A stretch of 64,000 bases of DNA from Pseudomonadota bacterium (GTDB lineage: Bacteria; Pseudomonadota; Alphaproteobacteria; Rhizobiales; Xanthobacteraceae): contig JAFAGM010000044.1 of the NCBI GenBank assembly GCA_023422775.1, positions 1-64,000 on the forward strand, given 5' to 3'. How positions within the stretch are numbered: the stretch's first letter is position 1; each line of letters starts with the position of its first letter. The translations under genes and the position numbers were made by a program. The notes below the pieces were generated by a model. The model had not been told where the DNA came from and did no database searches. It worked only from the letters and a program-made list of their open reading frames with translations. This document shows, one piece after another, positions 35,765 to 44,802 of this stretch.

Positions 35765-36871
35765 ATGCGCGATCTGATCCGGGGCTCGTTTCGCCTGATC
35801 GGCGCGGTGGCGGTCGCGTTGTCGCTGTCGCCCGCATGGGCGCAGGAGCGTACGGTCAATTTCTACAACTGGTCGAACTATATGGCGCCGGGGGTGCTGG
35901 AGGAGTTCACGAAGGAGACCGGAATCAAGGTGGTCTACGACACCTTCGACGCCAACGAGACGCTGGAGACGCGGCTGCTGGCGGGCAGATCCGGCTACGA
36001 CGTCGTGGTGCCGACGGGCTATTTCCTGCAGCGCCAAATCACCGCAAAGGTCTTTCTCAAGCTCGACAAGTCGAAGCTGCCCAATCTCGCCAACGCCTGG
36101 CCTGTCGTGACCAGCCAGCTTGCCACCTACGACCCCGGCAACACTTTCGGCGCCAACTACATGTGGGGCACCACCGGCATCGGCTACAACGTCAAGACCG
36201 CGCAGAAAATCCTCGGACCCGACGCAAAGATCGACAGCTGGGACATGGTGTTCAAGCCGGAGAACCTCGCCAAGTTCAGGGATTGCGGCATCCACATGCT
36301 GGATTCCGCAGACGACATTCTTCCCGCTGCGCTCGGCTATCTCGGGATCGATCCGAATTCGACCAAACAGGCCGATCTGGAGAAGGCCGCCGAACTCGTC
36401 GGCAAGATCAGGCCCTCAGTCCGCAAGTTTCACTCGTCGGAATATCTGGGCGCGCTGGCGTCGGGTGAGATTTGTTTCGTCGTGGGATGGTCGGGCGACA
36501 TCATGCAGGCGCGCAGCCGCGCGGCGGAAGCAAAGAACGGCGTCGAGATCGGCTACACCATCCCCAAGGAAGGCGCGCAGATGTTCTTCGACAACCTCGC
36601 GATTCCGGCCGATGCGAAGAACGTGACCGAAGCCCATGAGCTGATCAACTATCTCTACCGCCCGGATGTCGCGGCCAAGAACTCCGACTTCCTGTCCTAT
36701 GCCAACGGCAATCTGGCGAGCCAGAAGCTGATCGATCCGAAAATCCTCAACGACAGGAACATCTATCCGGACGAGGCGATGCAGAAGAAGCTGTTCGTGA
36801 TCAATGCCCGCGATCCGGCGACGCAACGCATCATCAACCGGCTGTGGACGCGGGTGAAGACAGGGAAGTGA
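35765..36871 (+). CDS. PotF/PotD-type polyamine-binding protein
   Basis: A 368-residue periplasmic binding protein: signal peptide ending PAWAQ near residue 25, then VNFYNWSNYMAPGVLEEFTKETGI, the characteristic PotD/PotF start, and DVVVPTGYFLQRQ, with GYTIPKEGAQMFFDNLAIP and NYLYRPDVAA in the second lobe. Polyamine (putrescine/spermidine) binding is the family function. No ABC permease genes follow, so it must work with a transporter encoded elsewhere. Starts 5 bp after the aminotransferase stop. Confidence 0.9.
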   Translation: MRDLIRGSFRLIGAVAVALSLSPAWAQERTVNFYNWSNYMAPGVLEEFTKETGIKVVYDTFDANETLETRLLAGRSGYDVVVPTGYFLQRQITAKVFLKLDKSKLPNLANAWPVVTSQLATYDPGNTFGANYMWGTTGIGYNVKTAQKILGPDAKIDSWDMVFKPENLAKFRDCGIHMLDSADDILPAALGYLGIDPNSTKQADLEKAAELVGKIRPSVRKFHSSEYLGALASGEICFVVGWSGDIMQARSRAAEAKNGVEIGYTIPKEGAQMFFDNLAIPADAKNVTEAHELINYLYRPDVAAKNSDFLSYANGNLASQKLIDPKILNDRNIYPDEAMQKKLFVINARDPATQRIINRLWTRVKTGK

Positions 36872-36896
36872 GAGAAGCGCGCGAACCTCTCCCCAA

Positions 36897-36975
36897 CGTC
36901 ATTGCGAGCGTAGCGAAGCAATCCATCTATCCGTTACGCCGCGCCGTGGATTGCGTCGCTGCGCTCGCAATGACG
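36897..36975. repeat. Family A palindromic intergenic repeat, copy 2
   Basis: Same left arm (CGTCATTGCGAGCG, AAGCAATCCAT) and right arm (GTGGATTGC, CGCAATGACG) as the copies at 16675-16758 and 63524-63608. It lies between convergent genes. Confidence 0.85.
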
Positions 36976-37056
36976 CGGAGGGGGCGTGGCGCTGATCCGC
37001 GGCCAGTGCCTGCAAAACCCGGGATGTCACCGGCGTTACGCATCGCGTCTGCGTCG

Positions 37057-37992
37057 CTACCGCCATCTCCGGTGTAGCCATAGCCACTGGTCCGGATATT
37101 CGCGCACCCAGCCTTCGATCACCGACGTCACCGCCTGCATGGTGCCCTGGACGTCGATCTGGCCTTCGGCGTCGCGCACGGGCTTGACCTCTTCGGACAG
37201 TTCGGCGCGGAAGCGGTGGTTGGGCAGGCGGATGATGCGGACGCCGTGCACAGGGCATTCGACCTGCCGCAAGAGCCGCGCCAGCGTCGGATTGGCCTTG
37301 GTCTTGCGGCCGAAGAACGTCACCTCGACGCCGTTGCCCATGTACTGGTCGACCAGCATGGCGACGTGCTGGCCTTTCTGCAGCGCTTCCGCCAGCTTGA
37401 GCGGCGCGTCGCGGCCGGCGGGAACCAGCGTGCCCATTTCCACCGACCGGATCCGCTCGATGGCGCGATCGGCGGATTCGATGTTCGGCCGCCGGAACAG
37501 GATGGCGCAGTCGAGACCATGCGCAACGGCGCCGAGCGCGGGGATCTCCCAATTGCCGAGATGGCTCGCGAAGATGATGGCGGGTTTGCCGTCGTCGCGC
37601 AGGTGATCGAAGATCTGCTTGGTCCGCGGCGTGAACTCGATGCGGCTCGGCTTTTCCGGATGGTCGAGGTCGTAGTCCCAGATGTGATCGAGATGGGCAA
37701 ATTCAGCACCGATGCGGCCGAGATTGTCCCAGACGCCGGCCAGGATGGTTTCGATCTCCTCGCTTGATTTCTCGGGGAAGGCGGCCTTGAGGTTTTCGCG
37801 TCCGATGCGGTCTTCGCGCAGCCTTCGCCCGATGAATCGGGTGACGCGGCCGAAGAAATTGGCGGTCTTGACCGGATCGAAATAGCGCGTCGTGCGCAAC
37901 AGCGCGATCGTCAGCCCGCCGACGGCCGCTTCCGTCACTGGCTTGGCGGCGTCGCGGACGCGCGCCCTGGTGCGTAGGAGCAGGCGGTTCAT
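37057..37992 (-). CDS. lpxXL: Lipid A acyltransferase (LpxXL/HtrB family)
   Basis: A 311-residue late acyltransferase with the catalytic H-x4-E/D motif in ASHLGNWE and the RRPNIESADRAIERIR and VDQYMGNGVEV segments. It follows two fabF-like genes, fabZ and acpXL, the known rhizobial locus for adding the 27-hydroxyoctacosanoate chain to lipid A, where LpxXL is the transferase using acyl-AcpXL. This placement, rather than sequence alone, supports LpxXL over a laurate transferase. Confidence 0.85.
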   Translation of the reverse strand: MNRLLLRTRARVRDAAKPVTEAAVGGLTIALLRTTRYFDPVKTANFFGRVTRFIGRRLREDRIGRENLKAAFPEKSSEEIETILAGVWDNLGRIGAEFAHLDHIWDYDLDHPEKPSRIEFTPRTKQIFDHLRDDGKPAIIFASHLGNWEIPALGAVAHGLDCAILFRRPNIESADRAIERIRSVEMGTLVPAGRDAPLKLAEALQKGQHVAMLVDQYMGNGVEVTFFGRKTKANPTLARLLRQVECPVHGVRIIRLPNHRFRAELSEEVKPVRDAEGQIDVQGTMQAVTSVIEGWVREYPDQWLWLHRRWR

Positions 37993-38005
37993 TTGTACGA
38001 GCGGC

Positions 38006-39283
38006 TTATACCGGTTCGCGCGTCAGGATCAGCGAGGCATTCTGCCCGCCGAAGCCGAACGAGTTGGACATCACGGCGGTGACGCGGGCGTCGCGTGCCT
38101 TGTTGCCGACGACGTCGAACAGGATGGCGGGATCCGGAATCTCGTAATTGATCGTCGGTGGAATCCGCTGATGCTCCAGCGTCAGCAGCGAGAACACCGC
38201 CTCGACCGCGCCGGCCGCGGAAATGGTGTGCCCGACCATCGACTTGTTCGACGACACCGGAATTTTCGGCAAATGTTCGCCGAACACGACCGCGGTGGTG
38301 TTGTATTCCATCTTGTCGTTTTCCGGCGTCGCGGTGCCGTGCGCGTTGATGTGATCGATCTGCTCCGGTTCGAGGCCGGCATCGGCGAGCGTCTTGCGCA
38401 TGCAGCCGATGATCGGCTTGCCGTCCGGGCTCGAGCGGGTGCGGTGGAACGAGTCGGTCAGTTCGCCGCAGCCGGCCACGACGCCGAGAATGGTTGCCCC
38501 CCGCGCCATCGCGGATTCATAGCTTTCCAGCACCATCGCGCCGGCGCCTTCGGCCATCACGAATCCGTCGCGGTTCTTCGAGAACGGCTTGGAGGCGGCC
38601 TGCGGCGGATCGTTTTGCGTCGACAGCGCCGACAGCAGCGAGAACCGCACCAGCGCTTCCGGGTTGACCGAACCGTCGGTTCCCACGCACAGCGCAGCGT
38701 CGGCTTCACCGCGGCGGATTGCCTCGACGCCGAGCTGGATCGCGGTGGCGCCGGACGCGCAGGCGGTCGACAGCGAGATCGGCGAGCCCTTGGTGCCGAA
38801 CGTTTCGGCCAGATGGCTCGCCACCGAACCGAACATGAAACGATGATGATATTGTGCGAACCGGCCGCCGCCGCTGACACGCAGCATGTCCTCGTATTTG
38901 AAATCGGTCTTGCCGACGGCGCGCCCGAGTTCGAGCCGTTGCGGCCATTCGACCTCGACCGGCGCCACCGCGAGGAACAGCGGTCCGGGAAAATCGGCCT
39001 TGCCGCCGATGCCGGCCTGTTCGAGCGCTTCCCCGGTTGCCATTTCGGCCAGCCGCTCGGTAAGGCCGGTTGATGAGAAGGGGTCGACGGTGACGAAATC
39101 GACCGTGCCGGCCATGGTGGTCTTCAGGCCGTCGATCGGGAAGCGCGTCACGGTGCGAATGCCGGATTCGCCTGCGGTCAGCCGGGTCCAGTTGTCCTTC
39201 TTGCCGGCGCCGAGCGACGTCACGACACCCATGCCGGTGACGACGACGATTGGCCTGCCGAACTTGTCGCGTGGTGCTGACAT
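38006..39283 (-). CDS. Beta-ketoacyl-ACP synthase (FabF2XL-like)
   Basis: A 425-residue KAS II-type enzyme with the full Cys-His-His triad: Cys175 in STACASGA, His315 in NAHGTATPEND and His352 in GHTISAAGAVE. It is probably the active elongation enzyme for the very long chain of lipid A, partnered with the preceding fabF-like protein that lacks one catalytic His. Located 13 bp before lpxXL and 99 bp after the fabF1-like gene. Confidence 0.9.
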   Translation of the reverse strand: MSAPRDKFGRPIVVVTGMGVVTSLGAGKKDNWTRLTAGESGIRTVTRFPIDGLKTTMAGTVDFVTVDPFSSTGLTERLAEMATGEALEQAGIGGKADFPGPLFLAVAPVEVEWPQRLELGRAVGKTDFKYEDMLRVSGGGRFAQYHHRFMFGSVASHLAETFGTKGSPISLSTACASGATAIQLGVEAIRRGEADAALCVGTDGSVNPEALVRFSLLSALSTQNDPPQAASKPFSKNRDGFVMAEGAGAMVLESYESAMARGATILGVVAGCGELTDSFHRTRSSPDGKPIIGCMRKTLADAGLEPEQIDHINAHGTATPENDKMEYNTTAVVFGEHLPKIPVSSNKSMVGHTISAAGAVEAVFSLLTLEHQRIPPTINYEIPDPAILFDVVGNKARDARVTAVMSNSFGFGGQNASLILTREPV

Positions 39284-39382
39284 GGTTCCCCCGTCGGTGC
39301 TGCGCGGCCAATGAAAGTCGCGCTCTGGTTCATTGTCTGGCCGCGGTCCCGCGCCGGCGGCGCGCCACGCGTTCCAGACGCT

Positions 39383-40585
39383 CTACTTGATGGCCTCGAC
39401 CAGGGCCATGCCTTCGCCCTGCCAGTGACCGGCGCCCACCACCACAATCTGGTCAGGCGCATCGGGCTTTTCAACCTCTAGGCCGGCGGGATCGTTGGGC
39501 GGAAACAGCGCGCCGCGGGAGATCGAAAGCGCGGCCAGCGCCAGGCCCAGCGGAAACTGAGTCTCCAGCGTGTGGCCGAACATCGTTCCGGTGGCGCGCA
39601 CGGCAAATCCCGGGTGCTTGCGCAGGAAGGCTTTCTCTTCCGACGTCACCGGCTCGGCGCCGGTCGCCCCCGTGATCAGGCTGCCGCTGTCGCCGGCAAC
39701 GCCGAGCTTCGGCCACATCGCTTCCAGCGACCTCGTCACCGCGCCCGGCTGCTTGCGCTGCGCGAGGTCGGCGACCACCCTTGTCAGTCTGGCGTAGGGT
39801 TTGGCGCCACGCGCTTCCGCATGCTCGCGGGATTCCAGCACCAGGAAACAGCCGGCGGAGCCGAGCGCGAAACCGCTGCGGTCTTCGCGCTGCCAGACCG
39901 GCGCGAACTTCTCCTTGAGATTGAAGTCGTCGAATTCATACAGCACCAGCAGGTCGGAGCGTTCGCCGTTGTGGGCCGCGCCGACCAGCGCGATCTCGCT
40001 CTGACCAGAAGAGATCCGCGCCAGCGCGATTCTGGCAGCGTCGATGCTGGCGGCTTCCTCGCCCATGAAGGTGCGCGACGTCCCGCACACGCCGTGGACG
40101 ATGGCGATGTTGCCCGCGAGCAGGTTGGAGAGCTGGGCAAGAAACAGCGTCGGCCGCAAATCGTTCATCAGCCGTTCGTTGAGAAAGCCCGGGCTGGAAT
40201 TGCCCTTGGCGTCGGCGCTCATGATCGATTCGTCGACCGCGAGATCGCGCTCGCCGCCGCCGGCAGCGACGATCATGTCCATCCGGCCGAGGATTTCCTT
40301 GTTACCCTTGACGCCGGCCGAGTCCAGCGCGAGCCCGGCGGCATAGGTTCCGATGCGCTGCCACGCCTCCATCTGGCGCTGGTCGCCCTTTTTCGGGATC
40401 TGGGCGTCGAAGGAGACCGGGGCGAGCGGATGCACGATGTAGGGCGCGAAGCGCTTGTCATCGACGTTGATGGTTTTGGCGTTCAGCGCATCCCAATGCG
40501 CGTCCAGCCCTTCGCCGAGCGAGGAGACGATGCCGATGCCGGTGATCCAGACTTCCTTCGCGCCCGGGGATTTCGAGTCAGTCAT
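39383..40585 (-). CDS. Degenerate beta-ketoacyl-ACP synthase (FabF1XL-like)
   Basis: 400 residues with the thiolase-type fold (EVWITGIGIVSSLGEG at the start, FGHTLETQFPLGLALAALSI at the end). The Cys loop reads GVCGTSRTF, and the NAHGT motif with the second catalytic His is replaced by ITGATGAEP. It therefore resembles chain-length-factor partners that heterodimerise with an active synthase. The start overlaps the fabZ stop by 8 bp. Confidence 0.85.
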   Translation of the reverse strand: MTDSKSPGAKEVWITGIGIVSSLGEGLDAHWDALNAKTINVDDKRFAPYIVHPLAPVSFDAQIPKKGDQRQMEAWQRIGTYAAGLALDSAGVKGNKEILGRMDMIVAAGGGERDLAVDESIMSADAKGNSSPGFLNERLMNDLRPTLFLAQLSNLLAGNIAIVHGVCGTSRTFMGEEAASIDAARIALARISSGQSEIALVGAAHNGERSDLLVLYEFDDFNLKEKFAPVWQREDRSGFALGSAGCFLVLESREHAEARGAKPYARLTRVVADLAQRKQPGAVTRSLEAMWPKLGVAGDSGSLITGATGAEPVTSEEKAFLRKHPGFAVRATGTMFGHTLETQFPLGLALAALSISRGALFPPNDPAGLEVEKPDAPDQIVVVGAGHWQGEGMALVEAIK

Positions 40586-41051
40586 GCGTCAACGCCTGCA
40601 GTGGGAAGCCGATCTTGTTGGCCATCGCATCCATGTGCACGCGCATGGAAGGGTCGGGGAAGGGGGCGAGGCCAAAGGTTATTTCAGCGCTGCACCGCAA
40701 CTCCTTGCCGACGCGTACTTTGGCCTTCGTAACGGCAAAGCCGGAGCCTTCGTGCTCGACCTTCGCATCGATCGTCAGCAACTGTCCGGGACTGACGAAA
40801 CCGCGCATCTTGGCTTGTTTCACGATGGCCAGGAACGGCATGCGCTCGAACTTCATGACGCCGAGCAAAAGCCAGCCGGAGCTCTGCGCCATCGCTTCGG
40901 TCAGCAAGACCCCGGGCATGATGGGGAAACCGGGAAAATGCCCCTCAAAGATGGTGTGAACAGCCGGAACCTGTGCCTCGACCGTAATCGTCTTCTCGTC
41001 GATGTTGAGGTCGACGATGCGGTCGATGAGTTTGAAATAATCGAGGTCCAT
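40578..41051 (-). CDS. fabZ: (3R)-hydroxyacyl-ACP dehydratase (FabZXL)
   Basis: A 157-residue hotdog-fold dehydratase with the FabZ active-site stretch FEGHFPGFPIMPGVLLTEAMAQ (catalytic His and Glu). It removes water from beta-hydroxyacyl intermediates during very-long-chain fatty acid synthesis. Located between acpXL (9 bp) and the fabF1-like gene (8-bp overlap), which indicates a dedicated set rather than the housekeeping fabZ. Confidence 0.92.
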   Translation of the reverse strand: MDLDYFKLIDRIVDLNIDEKTITVEAQVPAVHTIFEGHFPGFPIMPGVLLTEAMAQSSGWLLLGVMKFERMPFLAIVKQAKMRGFVSPGQLLTIDAKVEHEGSGFAVTKAKVRVGKELRCSAEITFGLAPFPDPSMRVHMDAMANKIGFPLQALTHD

Positions 41052-41060
41052 GGTGGGCGG

Positions 41061-41357
41061 TTACGCGCCCGCGCCTGCGTTCTTGGCGGCGACCAGTTCG
41101 TCGATGCGATCGGCGAGATTCTGCAGCACGAAGTACTGCTCGGTCGTGGCCTTGCCGTCGTTGACTTCCTGGGTCCATTTTTCGAGCGGCATCTTGATCC
41201 CGAACGCCTTGTCGATGGCAAAGGCGATGTCGAGGAAGTCCAGGCTGTCGATGCCCAGATCGTCGATGGCGTGGCTCTCCGGCTTGATCGTGTCGCGCGG
41301 AATGTCGCAGGTCTCAGCGATAATGTTGGCGATCTGATCGTATGTGGAGGACATCAT
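41061..41357 (-). CDS. acpXL: Acyl carrier protein AcpXL
   Basis: 98 residues, longer than ordinary ACP. The phosphopantetheine Ser (about 38) is in IDDLGIDSLDFLDIAFAID, and the C-terminal extension with KMPLEKWTQ is typical of AcpXL, the special ACP carrying the 27-hydroxyoctacosanoyl chain. Two ATGs in tandem (41357, 41354) are possible. It is the first gene of the minus-strand operon. Confidence 0.93.
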   Translation of the reverse strand: MMSSTYDQIANIIAETCDIPRDTIKPESHAIDDLGIDSLDFLDIAFAIDKAFGIKMPLEKWTQEVNDGKATTEQYFVLQNLADRIDELVAAKNAGAGA

Positions 41358-41611
41358 TAAGCCTTTGATATATTGGAGGTAATCCGGAACGGCTTGAGGA
41401 GACGGGGCGCGGCCCCGAAAGGCCCTGGTCCCTCGGCCGGAGTCGAGTGCCCGTATATCGGAGCGGGGGCCTGAGTTCAATGGAGGTAGGCCGCTCCGAT
41501 GGTGACCGATTTAGCGGCAAAAGTGGCGATTTTGGTTCCGAAATGCACTTCGCGGAACGATCCGCACAGGTATAATTCTCTTCCACAATAAACCCGAGGG
41601 AGGAGACAAAG

Positions 41612-42076
41612 ATGAAGTCAATTCTGCTTGGCGTCGCTTTTGCAGCCCTTGCCACCGGTGCATTTGCGCAGGACAAGCGCCCCGAATACGGAACGGCGGT
41701 CAACGCCGCGGGGGCGAAGAAGATCGCAACCGGTGTTCTTGCCGAATGCCAGAAGAACGGATGGAACGTGGCTGTCGCAATCGTCGATAATCACGGGTTC
41801 CTCGTGTACTTCGAACGCATGGACAACACGCAGACGGCCAGCATGGACATTGCCGTCGGCAAGGCGAGGGCCGCGGCCATGTATCGGCGCCCGACGCGCG
41901 TCTTCATGGAGGCGATCAACAAGGGCGGCATGGCCACGGCTACGCTGCCCGGCGTCTTTGCCTCGCCCGGCGGCATACCGATCATGGTCGACGGCAAGGT
42001 CACCGGCGGCGTGGGCGTGAGCGGCGTCACCGGAGATCAGGACGAGCAGTGCGCCAAGGCTGGTCTGGGGACATAG
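41612..42076 (+). CDS. Secreted GlcG/HbpS-like protein
   Basis: 154 residues: a signal peptide (SILLGVAFAALATGAFAQ, cleavage near 20), then the GlcG/HbpS heme-degrading-like domain (AVAIVDNHGFLVYFERMDNT, AVGKARAAAMYRRPT, LPGVFASPGGIPIMVDGKVTGGVGVSG). Family members bind heme or serve as cofactors of two-component systems, but function here is unknown. A good GGGAGGAG site precedes the ATG, and TATAAT at 41571-41576 could be a -10 element. Confidence 0.85.
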   Translation: MKSILLGVAFAALATGAFAQDKRPEYGTAVNAAGAKKIATGVLAECQKNGWNVAVAIVDNHGFLVYFERMDNTQTASMDIAVGKARAAAMYRRPTRVFMEAINKGGMATATLPGVFASPGGIPIMVDGKVTGGVGVSGVTGDQDEQCAKAGLGT

Positions 42077-42142
42077 AGAAGAGAATTACAGTCCTGCGTT
42101 CTGCGCCGGCACGGCCTGTCGTCGTCGTGCCGGCCGCAGCCA

Positions 42143-42634
42143 TCACTCGCTGGCGCGAGCCGTCTGCGAAGGATTCGAATTGGTGCCCAGGCATACGACA
42201 TCGCTCCAGCCAAGCCCAAACGCGGGCATCAGCCGGGTGCAGACGAAGAAGGCCAGCGTGAACCCGAGAAGCGATGCGCCCAGTATCGCGGTCGCTGTCC
42301 GCCTGTTCTTCCATGATGGTTTGCGGCCCATCGCAGGCGATGCCGGCCGGCATTCGGGCTCGACCGGGTCATTGGCCCCGGTGAAAAATGTCGAGTCCAG
42401 ATAGCAGCCGTCCGGGATGGCAACGACCCCGCGCCGTTCGAAACTTCTTTCCGGCCGTTCCCGCCGTCCGTCCGGCGCGAGACGTTGGGCGAACGACGAA
42501 GCCGCAGTTCGCGGAAAGCGCGCGACCGGCCGCGCGGCTCTGGCGATCTTCGGCGGTGCGGAGCCCGCCAGTTCGAGCAGGGCGCTTACGTCCCCATCGT
42601 CCAGTCTGTCACGCATGCGAACGCGCACCTTCAA
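42143..42634 (-). CDS. Hypothetical protein with C-terminal membrane helix
   Basis: A 163-residue frame whose TTG start at 42634 overlaps the stop of the copper chaperone gene (GTG at 42628 and ATG at 42616 are alternatives). It has an Arg-rich N-terminal half and one hydrophobic helix (about 118-140, ILGASLLGFTLAFFVCT). No known domain. Overlap with the PCuAC gene suggests coupling, but coding quality is only moderate. Confidence 0.45.
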   Translation of the reverse strand: MKVRVRMRDRLDDGDVSALLELAGSAPPKIARAARPVARFPRTAASSFAQRLAPDGRRERPERSFERRGVVAIPDGCYLDSTFFTGANDPVEPECRPASPAMGRKPSWKNRRTATAILGASLLGFTLAFFVCTRLMPAFGLGWSDVVCLGTNSNPSQTARASE

Positions 42635-43137
42635 TGATGCGTGTGTAGCGCAGCGCCGCTGGTGGCATTCGAGGCTTCGGGATTTTCCTCGACGTTGTAG
42701 ACGATCTCGACAGGCCCGGCCTTCTCGAACATCAGCGTGCCCTTCACCTTCTGGCCGATCTGCAGCGGCTCCTTGAGCCCGAGCAGCAGGATGCGATAGG
42801 CGCCGGGCTTGAGTTCAACCGTCTTGCCCGGCTTGATTTCCAGGCCGCCTGCGAGCGGGCGCGTCTTCATCATGCCGTCCACATTGGCCATCTCGTGCAC
42901 CTCGATCTGGCTTGCCGCGGGCGACGCGCCGCCGATCAGGCGATCCGCAACCTTGCCCTTGTTGGTGATGGTGAGATAGCCGCCCGCGATGTTGGCGTCT
43001 TTCGGGGTAGGGCGCGACCAGGGGTGACCGATGTCGAGCGTGCCCACCTTGAACTCATGCGCCTGCGCAGCAGACGTGGCTGCGGTCGTGAAAAGACAAA
43101 GGGAAAATGCAAAAGTGATTCTGAAGATGCTTGTCAT
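42631..43137 (-). CDS. Periplasmic copper chaperone (PCuAC family)
   Basis: A 168-residue protein: signal peptide ending SAAQAHE near 27, then a PCuAC domain with IEVHEMANVDGMMKTRP, the conserved H-x-M region, and IKPGKTVELKPGAYRILLLGL. The His-rich C-terminus (HTHH) may add copper ligands. PCuAC delivers Cu(I) to the CuA site of cytochrome oxidase. It is divergent from a His-rich outer-membrane protein gene over a repeat-containing gap. Confidence 0.9.
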   Translation of the reverse strand: MTSIFRITFAFSLCLFTTAATSAAQAHEFKVGTLDIGHPWSRPTPKDANIAGGYLTITNKGKVADRLIGGASPAASQIEVHEMANVDGMMKTRPLAGGLEIKPGKTVELKPGAYRILLLGLKEPLQIGQKVKGTLMFEKAGPVEIVYNVEENPEASNATSGAALHTHH

Positions 43138-43210
43138 GTTGTCCACTCCGATACGCGCTGGACGTAAGCCCGTGTAGAGAAGCATTCAGACGCGATTACG
43201 GCCGGCGCTC

Positions 43211-43363
43211 GCCGTGATTGAGGCCGCGCGCGGCCGTGATTGCGGCCAGTGCATCGTGACGCAAAAAGATCGGAGGCGAGACGCAACTCTTCCGCAATTG
43301 ATCCAGCTTCGTCCCCGGCGGGACGCGCTTCGCGCATGATCAAGCCGCGCTTCGCGCATGATC
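43211..43363. promoter_or_regulatory. Two pairs of 22-bp-spaced direct repeats between PCuAC and the barrel gene
   Basis: GCCGTGATTG occurs at 43211-43220 and 43233-43242, and CGCGCTTCGCGCATGATC at 43324-43341 and 43346-43363. Both pairs have a 22-bp period, about two helical turns, which would place bound proteins on one DNA face. They lie in the 288-bp divergent gap and may be operators. Confidence 0.45.
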
Positions 43364-43425
43364 CAGTCAAGCCCGCGCCCAACTGCGATGGCTTATCTCC
43401 CGACGTAAATGAAGGGGGGCGTTGA

Positions 43426-44571
43426 GTGTTTGCGTATCGTAAGAGCTCGGCCGGGCTATTCTCATCCATGATGCTTTTTCTCGCGGCGCCGGCGGAGGCG
43501 CATCATCCCGGCGGCGGCGGCAACACCGGCAGCGGCGGGCCGATCAACACCATTTCGGCCGACACGCTCTCCGAGGGACTGATCGCCGCATCGATACGTT
43601 ACGAGTTCATCCGGCTAGGCCAGCTCTCGGATGCCGACCTGCTCGCCGCAGCGGCCAACGGCACGCACGCGCATTCGCTCCGTTCGCTCGACGCCGTCTC
43701 GATTTCGGCCGCCTACGGCATCACCAACGACTTCACGGTTGCCGTTCGCGCCAGCGGCGTCCGGCGCACGGGCATCAGCGAGCCCGCCGAAGACATGCTG
43801 AGCGGCGGCCATATGGGCATGATGAACGCGGGCGACATGAACAGCCTGATGAGTCCGGACGGCATCAACCGGCGCGGCAACTCGGCAGGCTTCGGCGACG
43901 TGACCATGCTCGGGCAGTATCGCTTCCACAACAACACGCAGACGGGAACGTCGGCCGCCGTGCTGTTCGGCTTCAAGGCGCCGACCGGCAGCACCAACCA
44001 GCGCGACGCCGCCGGCCAACTGTTCCAGGCGGAATTCCAGCCGGGCTCGGGCTCGTGGGACGGCCTGCTCGGCGCCGCCTTCACCAAGCGCACCGGCCGC
44101 TGGTCGTTCGACGTGAGCGGCCTCTATTATCTGATCAGCACCGGCACGCAGAACACCAATCTCGGCGATCGCTTTCTGTTCGGCACCGCGGTGTCATATC
44201 GCCTTGTCGGCGCCACCGGCTCGGCAAAGGAGATCGAACTGCACGAATACTGCATGCAGCCGAAGAACCAGACGCAGGAACATTGTCTCTATCATGCCAA
44301 TCACGACCACAGCGACATGAAGAAGACGCCGTACACGCTGGACCTCGTTCTCGAACTCAACGGCGAGTGGCACGACAAGCAGCGCATCGCCGGCATTGCG
44401 GACCCCAATTCCGGCGGCACCACGGTCTACCTTTCACCCGGCGTCCGCGTGGGTGTCGACCGCTTCTCGGGCTTCGTGTCCTTTGGCGTGCCGGTGGTTA
44501 ACCAGCACAATGGCGTTCAGTCCAAGCCCGACTATCGCGTGCTCACGGGGATCGGCGCGCGGCTCAATTAG
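43426..44571 (+). CDS. His-rich outer-membrane barrel/transporter-like protein
   Basis: 381 residues beginning with GTG (GAAGGGGGG lies 6 bp upstream). Signal sequence ends near AEAHH, followed by a Gly/His-rich segment, then alternating amphipathic strands typical of outer-membrane beta-barrels, ending GIGARLN. Two His/Met-rich stretches, GGHMGMMNAGDMNSLM and HANHDHSDMKK, suggest metal contact. Divergent from the PCuAC gene, so possibly a copper-related outer-membrane component. It is annotated elsewhere as transporter or hypothetical. Confidence 0.75.
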   Translation: MFAYRKSSAGLFSSMMLFLAAPAEAHHPGGGGNTGSGGPINTISADTLSEGLIAASIRYEFIRLGQLSDADLLAAAANGTHAHSLRSLDAVSISAAYGITNDFTVAVRASGVRRTGISEPAEDMLSGGHMGMMNAGDMNSLMSPDGINRRGNSAGFGDVTMLGQYRFHNNTQTGTSAAVLFGFKAPTGSTNQRDAAGQLFQAEFQPGSGSWDGLLGAAFTKRTGRWSFDVSGLYYLISTGTQNTNLGDRFLFGTAVSYRLVGATGSAKEIELHEYCMQPKNQTQEHCLYHANHDHSDMKKTPYTLDLVLELNGEWHDKQRIAGIADPNSGGTTVYLSPGVRVGVDRFSGFVSFGVPVVNQHNGVQSKPDYRVLTGIGARLN

Positions 44572-44802
44572 AGCGCGAGCGCTGGAGAAATTCCGGCAGG
44601 AAACGCTGTTCGGCGATTTGTGGAAGCGTCCCGGCCTTGGCGTGCGTGATCGCAGCATCGCAACGCTCGCTGCGCTGATTACGCGAAGTCAAACGGCCGA
44701 ATGGCCGCCCGATGACAGGCTCCGGCGGGTGAGCCAGTATTCCAGAGACCGCGGCGATTGAACGGGTATGAGGATCCATTCTGTAGCGAAAATCATGCCT
44801 CG

